64,000 bases of DNA from Ensifer sp. LCM 4579 (GTDB lineage Bacteria; Pseudomonadota; Alphaproteobacteria; Rhizobiales; Rhizobiaceae). Each line of letters begins with the position of its first letter. Positions within the stretch are counted from its first letter, which is position 1. The stretch lies in the NCBI RefSeq assembly GCF_001854885.1, contig NZ_MDDV01000013.1, positions 191,855 to 255,854 of the forward strand, written 5' to 3'. Of the stretch, positions 61,588 through 64,000 are shown piece by piece. The notes beneath the pieces are model-generated. The model saw nothing but the letters and a program-made list of their open reading frames with translations. It had not been told where the DNA came from and searched no databases. The position numbers were made by a program, and so were the translations under genes.

Positions 61588-62466
61588 ATGTCCCGTCCCA
61601 AGTTTCTCAGCTTTACCCACAGGAACCGTCGAGGCTACGGCCTGTTGACGCAGGAAGGCGTCATCGACCTCTCGGCGCGCTACGGCGCCCGTTGGCCGAC
61701 ACTTCGCGAAGTCATCGAAGACGGCGCGCTGTCCTCGCTCGCCGCGGAGAGTGCGTCCTTGCCGCCAGACTTCCCGGCCAAAGACATACGCTTCGAGATT
61801 CCGATCTCCTCACCGGAAAAGATAATCTGCGTCGGCGTCAACTTTCCCGACCGAAACGAGGAATACAAGGACGGTCACGCCGCTCCCTCCAATCCGTCAC
61901 TGTTCATCCGCTTTCCCCGTTCCTTCACCGGCCATGATGAGCCGCTCATCCGCCCGCCGGAGAGTGCGCAACTCGACTACGAGGGAGAGATCGTCATTGT
62001 CATCGGCAAGGGCGGCCGCCGCATCGCGGAAGCCGATGCGCTCGCCCACATCGCGGCGCTATCGCTTTGCAACGAGGGCACGATCCGCGATTGGGTGCGC
62101 CACGCCAAGTTCAACGTCACCCAGGGCAAGAATTTCGACCGGACCGCCTCGATCGGCCCGTGGCTCGTTCCCTATGCGGACGAGGGCCAACTCGCTGATA
62201 TCCGGCTGGAGACCCGCGTCAACGGTGAGGTGCGCCAGCGCGACCGCACCAGCCGGATGATCTTCTCTTTCCGCAAGATCATCAATTACATCTCAACCTT
62301 CACCACTCTGGTCCCGGGCGATGTGATCGTAACAGGCACGCCGACCGGCGCCGGCGCCCGTTTCGACCCACCCATCTGGCTGAAGCCCGGCGACGTCGTC
62401 GAGGTCGAGGCGGACGGCATCGGCACTTTGAGAAACACGATTGCCGACGAGGTGTGTGCATGCTGA
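61588..62466 (+). CDS. hpaG: Fumarylacetoacetate hydrolase family protein, HpaG-like decarboxylase
   Basis: FAH-fold protein of 292 aa. Marks: IICVGVNFPDRNEEY, PSLFIRFPRSFTGHDEPL, the metal-binding LDYEGEIVIVIGKGGRRI, and VPGDVIVTGTPTGAGARFDP. E. coli HpaG is about 430 aa with two FAH repeats; this is a single repeat, so it probably carries only the decarboxylase (or decarboxylase/isomerase) step as a dimer. SD GCGAGGAG. It overlaps hpaH by 7 nt, which supports a role in the same pathway. Confidence 0.85.
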   Translation: MSRPKFLSFTHRNRRGYGLLTQEGVIDLSARYGARWPTLREVIEDGALSSLAAESASLPPDFPAKDIRFEIPISSPEKIICVGVNFPDRNEEYKDGHAAPSNPSLFIRFPRSFTGHDEPLIRPPESAQLDYEGEIVIVIGKGGRRIAEADALAHIAALSLCNEGTIRDWVRHAKFNVTQGKNFDRTASIGPWLVPYADEGQLADIRLETRVNGEVRQRDRTSRMIFSFRKIINYISTFTTLVPGDVIVTGTPTGAGARFDPPIWLKPGDVVEVEADGIGTLRNTIADEVCAC

Positions 62467-63263
62467 CCAGGGACCAGATCGAACAGGCCGCTGAAAGCCT
62501 CGACGAGGCCGAGCGGACCCGTAAGCAAACCGGGCTCCTGTCGCTGAAATATCCCGATATCGACATGGACGCCGCTTATGCGATCCAGGGCGCCTGGGTG
62601 AAGAAGAAGATCGCCAGCGGGCGCAGGGTGATCGGCTGGAAGATCGGCCTTACCTCGAAAGCGATGCAATATGCTCTGAACATCGGCACCCCCGATTCGG
62701 GCGTGCTCTTCGACGACATGGTCTTTGAGGACGGCGCGACGGTCCCCGCCGACCGCTTCATCCAGCCGCGCATCGAAGCGGAGATCGCATTCGTGATGAA
62801 GGCACCACTGAAAGGTCCGGGAGTGGCCGTTTTCGACGTCCTCGCCGCAACCAACTACGTGACGCCTGCCCTCGAGATCCTCGACACCCGCATCCTCCGC
62901 GTGGACCCGGAGACGAAGAAGGCACGCAACGTCTACGACACGATCTCCGACAATGCTGCCAATGCCGGCATCGTCACCGGCGGCCGGGCCGTCAGGCCGG
63001 ACCAAATCGACATGCGCTGGATGGGCGCAATCGTCAGCCGCAACGCCGAAGTCGAGGAAACCGGGCTCGGCGCCGGCGTTCTCAATCAGCCCGCCCGAGG
63101 CGTCGCCTGGCTCGCGAACAGACTTGCCCAGTATGGCGATGGCATCGAGGCGGGGCAGATCGTCCTTGCAGGCTCGTTCATCCGGCCGATCGAGGCGCGC
63201 CACGGCGATACGATTGTCGCCGACTTCGGCGCCTACGGTTCGGTTAGCCTGTTCTTCGCCTAA
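62460..63263 (+). CDS. hpaH: 2-oxo-hept-4-ene-1,7-dioate hydratase
   Basis: Hydratase of 267 aa (HpaH/MhpD family). Marks: [60 protein letters not shown] with the metal acids, and [20 protein letters not shown]. It adds water to the dienoate before aldol cleavage. The ATG at 62460 overlaps the hpaG end. Followed by hpaI after a dispersed repeat. Confidence 0.94.
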   Translation: MLTRDQIEQAAESLDEAERTRKQTGLLSLKYPDIDMDAAYAIQGAWVKKKIASGRRVIGWKIGLTSKAMQYALNIGTPDSGVLFDDMVFEDGATVPADRFIQPRIEAEIAFVMKAPLKGPGVAVFDVLAATNYVTPALEILDTRILRVDPETKKARNVYDTISDNAANAGIVTGGRAVRPDQIDMRWMGAIVSRNAEVEETGLGAGVLNQPARGVAWLANRLAQYGDGIEAGQIVLAGSFIRPIEARHGDTIVADFGAYGSVSLFFA

Positions 63264-63300
63264 AGCATTTTGCGGTCAGGTGGAATCACCTGACGTCGCA
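63263..63300. repeat. Dispersed palindromic repeat between hpaH and hpaI
   Basis: AAAGCATTTTGCG followed by GTCAGGTG, loop GAAT, CACCTGAC, then GTCGCA. The 8-bp stem (63275-63282 and 63287-63294) is perfect. I recall this type of element as recurrent in rhizobial genomes. Inside the operon it might reduce expression of hpaI or protect upstream mRNA. Confidence 0.7.
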
Positions 63301-63375
63301 CAGATGCGGTAAAAACAAACACACAGAGCGGTGGCGCGAACACATGCCAGCGCATTCCGCGCGAAGGAGCCGACG

Positions 63376-64000
63376 ATGCCCGCACCCAAGAACCGTTTCA
63401 AGCAGGCGCTGAAGGAGGGCCGCGCCCAGATCGGCCTCTGGCAGGCACTCGCCAATCCCTACACGGTCGAGATTTGCGCCGGAGCCGGCTATGACTGGCT
63501 GCTGCTCGACGCGGAGCACGCACCAAACGACGTGCCGCTGTTGGTTTCCCAACTCCAGGCGATGAAGGGGACGGAGAGCCATGCGGTGATCCGCCCGCCG
63601 ATCGCAGAAACCTGGATCGTCAAGCAATTGCTCGACATCGGCGCGCAGACGCTGCTCATCCCGATGGTCGATAGCAAAGCGATGGCAGAAACGATGGTGA
63701 AGGCGGTGCGCTACCCGCCTCACGGCGTTCGCGGCGTCGGGGCAGCACTCGCCCGCGCCTCGGCCTTCAGCCGCACGGCCGACTATCTCCATACGGCGAA
63801 CGACGAGGTCTGCCTGCTGCTGCAGATCGAGAGCCTCGCCGGGCTGAAAGCACTCGACGATATCGCCGGGACGGAGGGCGTTGATGGTGTATTCGTCGGC
63901 CCAGCCGACCTCGCAGCCGATATGGGTTTCCTCGGCAAGCCCGGAGCGCCAGAGGTTCAGGTAGAAGTAGAGAACGCGCTGTCCAGAATTCAATCGCTCG
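63376..64000 (+). CDS. hpaI: 4-hydroxy-2-oxoheptanedioate aldolase, cut by the window edge
   Basis: The first 208 residues of a class II metal-dependent aldolase that splits 4-hydroxy-2-oxoheptanedioate into pyruvate and succinic semialdehyde. Marks: QIGLWQALANPYTVEICAGA, DWLLLDAEHAPND with the catalytic-site Glu and His, QLLDIGAQTLLIPMVDSK, VRYPPHGVRGVGAALARAS and VDGVFVGPADLAADMG. SD GAAGGAG sets the start at 63376. The frame is open to the right edge, so about 50 residues are missing. Confidence 0.93.
   Translation, partial: MPAPKNRFKQALKEGRAQIGLWQALANPYTVEICAGAGYDWLLLDAEHAPNDVPLLVSQLQAMKGTESHAVIRPPIAETWIVKQLLDIGAQTLLIPMVDSKAMAETMVKAVRYPPHGVRGVGAALARASAFSRTADYLHTANDEVCLLLQIESLAGLKALDDIAGTEGVDGVFVGPADLAADMGFLGKPGAPEVQVEVENALSRIQSL

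Overview
The window looks like a GC-rich alphaproteobacterial genome of the Rhizobiaceae, most likely Ensifer/Sinorhizobium or a close relative. Reasons: a eukaryotic-type glutamine synthetase II (glnII) with a sigma-54 promoter and a DUF2735 neighbour, CUT1 and CUT2 sugar ABC operons, a Ku/LigD end-joining cluster, and several dispersed palindromes of the kind that recur in rhizobial genomes. No rRNA, tRNA or CRISPR array is visible.

Layout. 0.1-1.6 kb: ScfR/RamB-type regulator with TTGCAAA operators, divergent from a gene starting at the left edge. 1.7-4.9 kb: three-gene valine branch (acyl-CoA dehydrogenase, 3-hydroxyisobutyryl-CoA hydrolase, mmsB). 4.9-6.6 kb: an SDR and a periplasmic alpha-carbonic anhydrase. 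7.2-13.5 kb: CUT1 sugar ABC operon, then a SUMF1-fold protein and a ScyD/ScyE-like protein. 13.6-17.3 kb: HAD phosphatase, DUF2735, glnII, HAD-IIA protein, small ORF. 17.4-20.4 kb: tctCBA tricarboxylate transporter. 20.8-23.3 kb: accessory patch with an internally deleted integrase, a decayed IS630 transposase and an intact hipBA module with three regularly spaced operators. 23.6-29.5 kb: probable myo-inositol ABC transporter (ibpA-iatA-iatP), an IolI-like isomerase and a beta-hydroxyacid dehydrogenase; two GGAA-N6-TTCC palindromes fit IolR control. 29.6-35.5 kb: compact unit ligD-ku-(BRCT/HTH/TPR protein)-hydrolase-xthA. 35.5-42.9 kb: ureide/glyoxylate module (allE, iclR, gcl, hyi, glxR, glycerate kinase, allA), then a DUF930 protein. 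44.1-53.8 kb: amino-compound module of aldehyde dehydrogenase and APC permease, divergent from a tight six-gene operon (IclR, Tm-1-like protein, HAD, two class III PLP enzymes, APH-fold kinase). 53.9-64.0 kb: homoprotocatechuate (4-hydroxyphenylacetate) pathway hpaA, hpaBC, hpaF-E-D, an aromatic amino acid decarboxylase, hpaG-H-I; hpaI runs off the right edge.

How the genes work together. The window is a catabolic and nitrogen-scavenging region. Allantoin-derived ureidoglycine/ureidoglycolate gives glyoxylate, which passes through tartronate semialdehyde and glycerate into glycolysis. Aromatic compounds are converted to homoprotocatechuate, cleaved, and reduced to pyruvate plus succinic semialdehyde. 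Inositol, another sugar and tricarboxylates are imported by dedicated transporters.

The two most distinctive items are the enlarged NHEJ operon with a BRCT-HTH-TPR protein, and the kinase/phospholyase/aminotransferase operon, which looks like a bacterial route for a phosphorylated hydroxy-amine such as 5-hydroxylysine or an amino alcohol.
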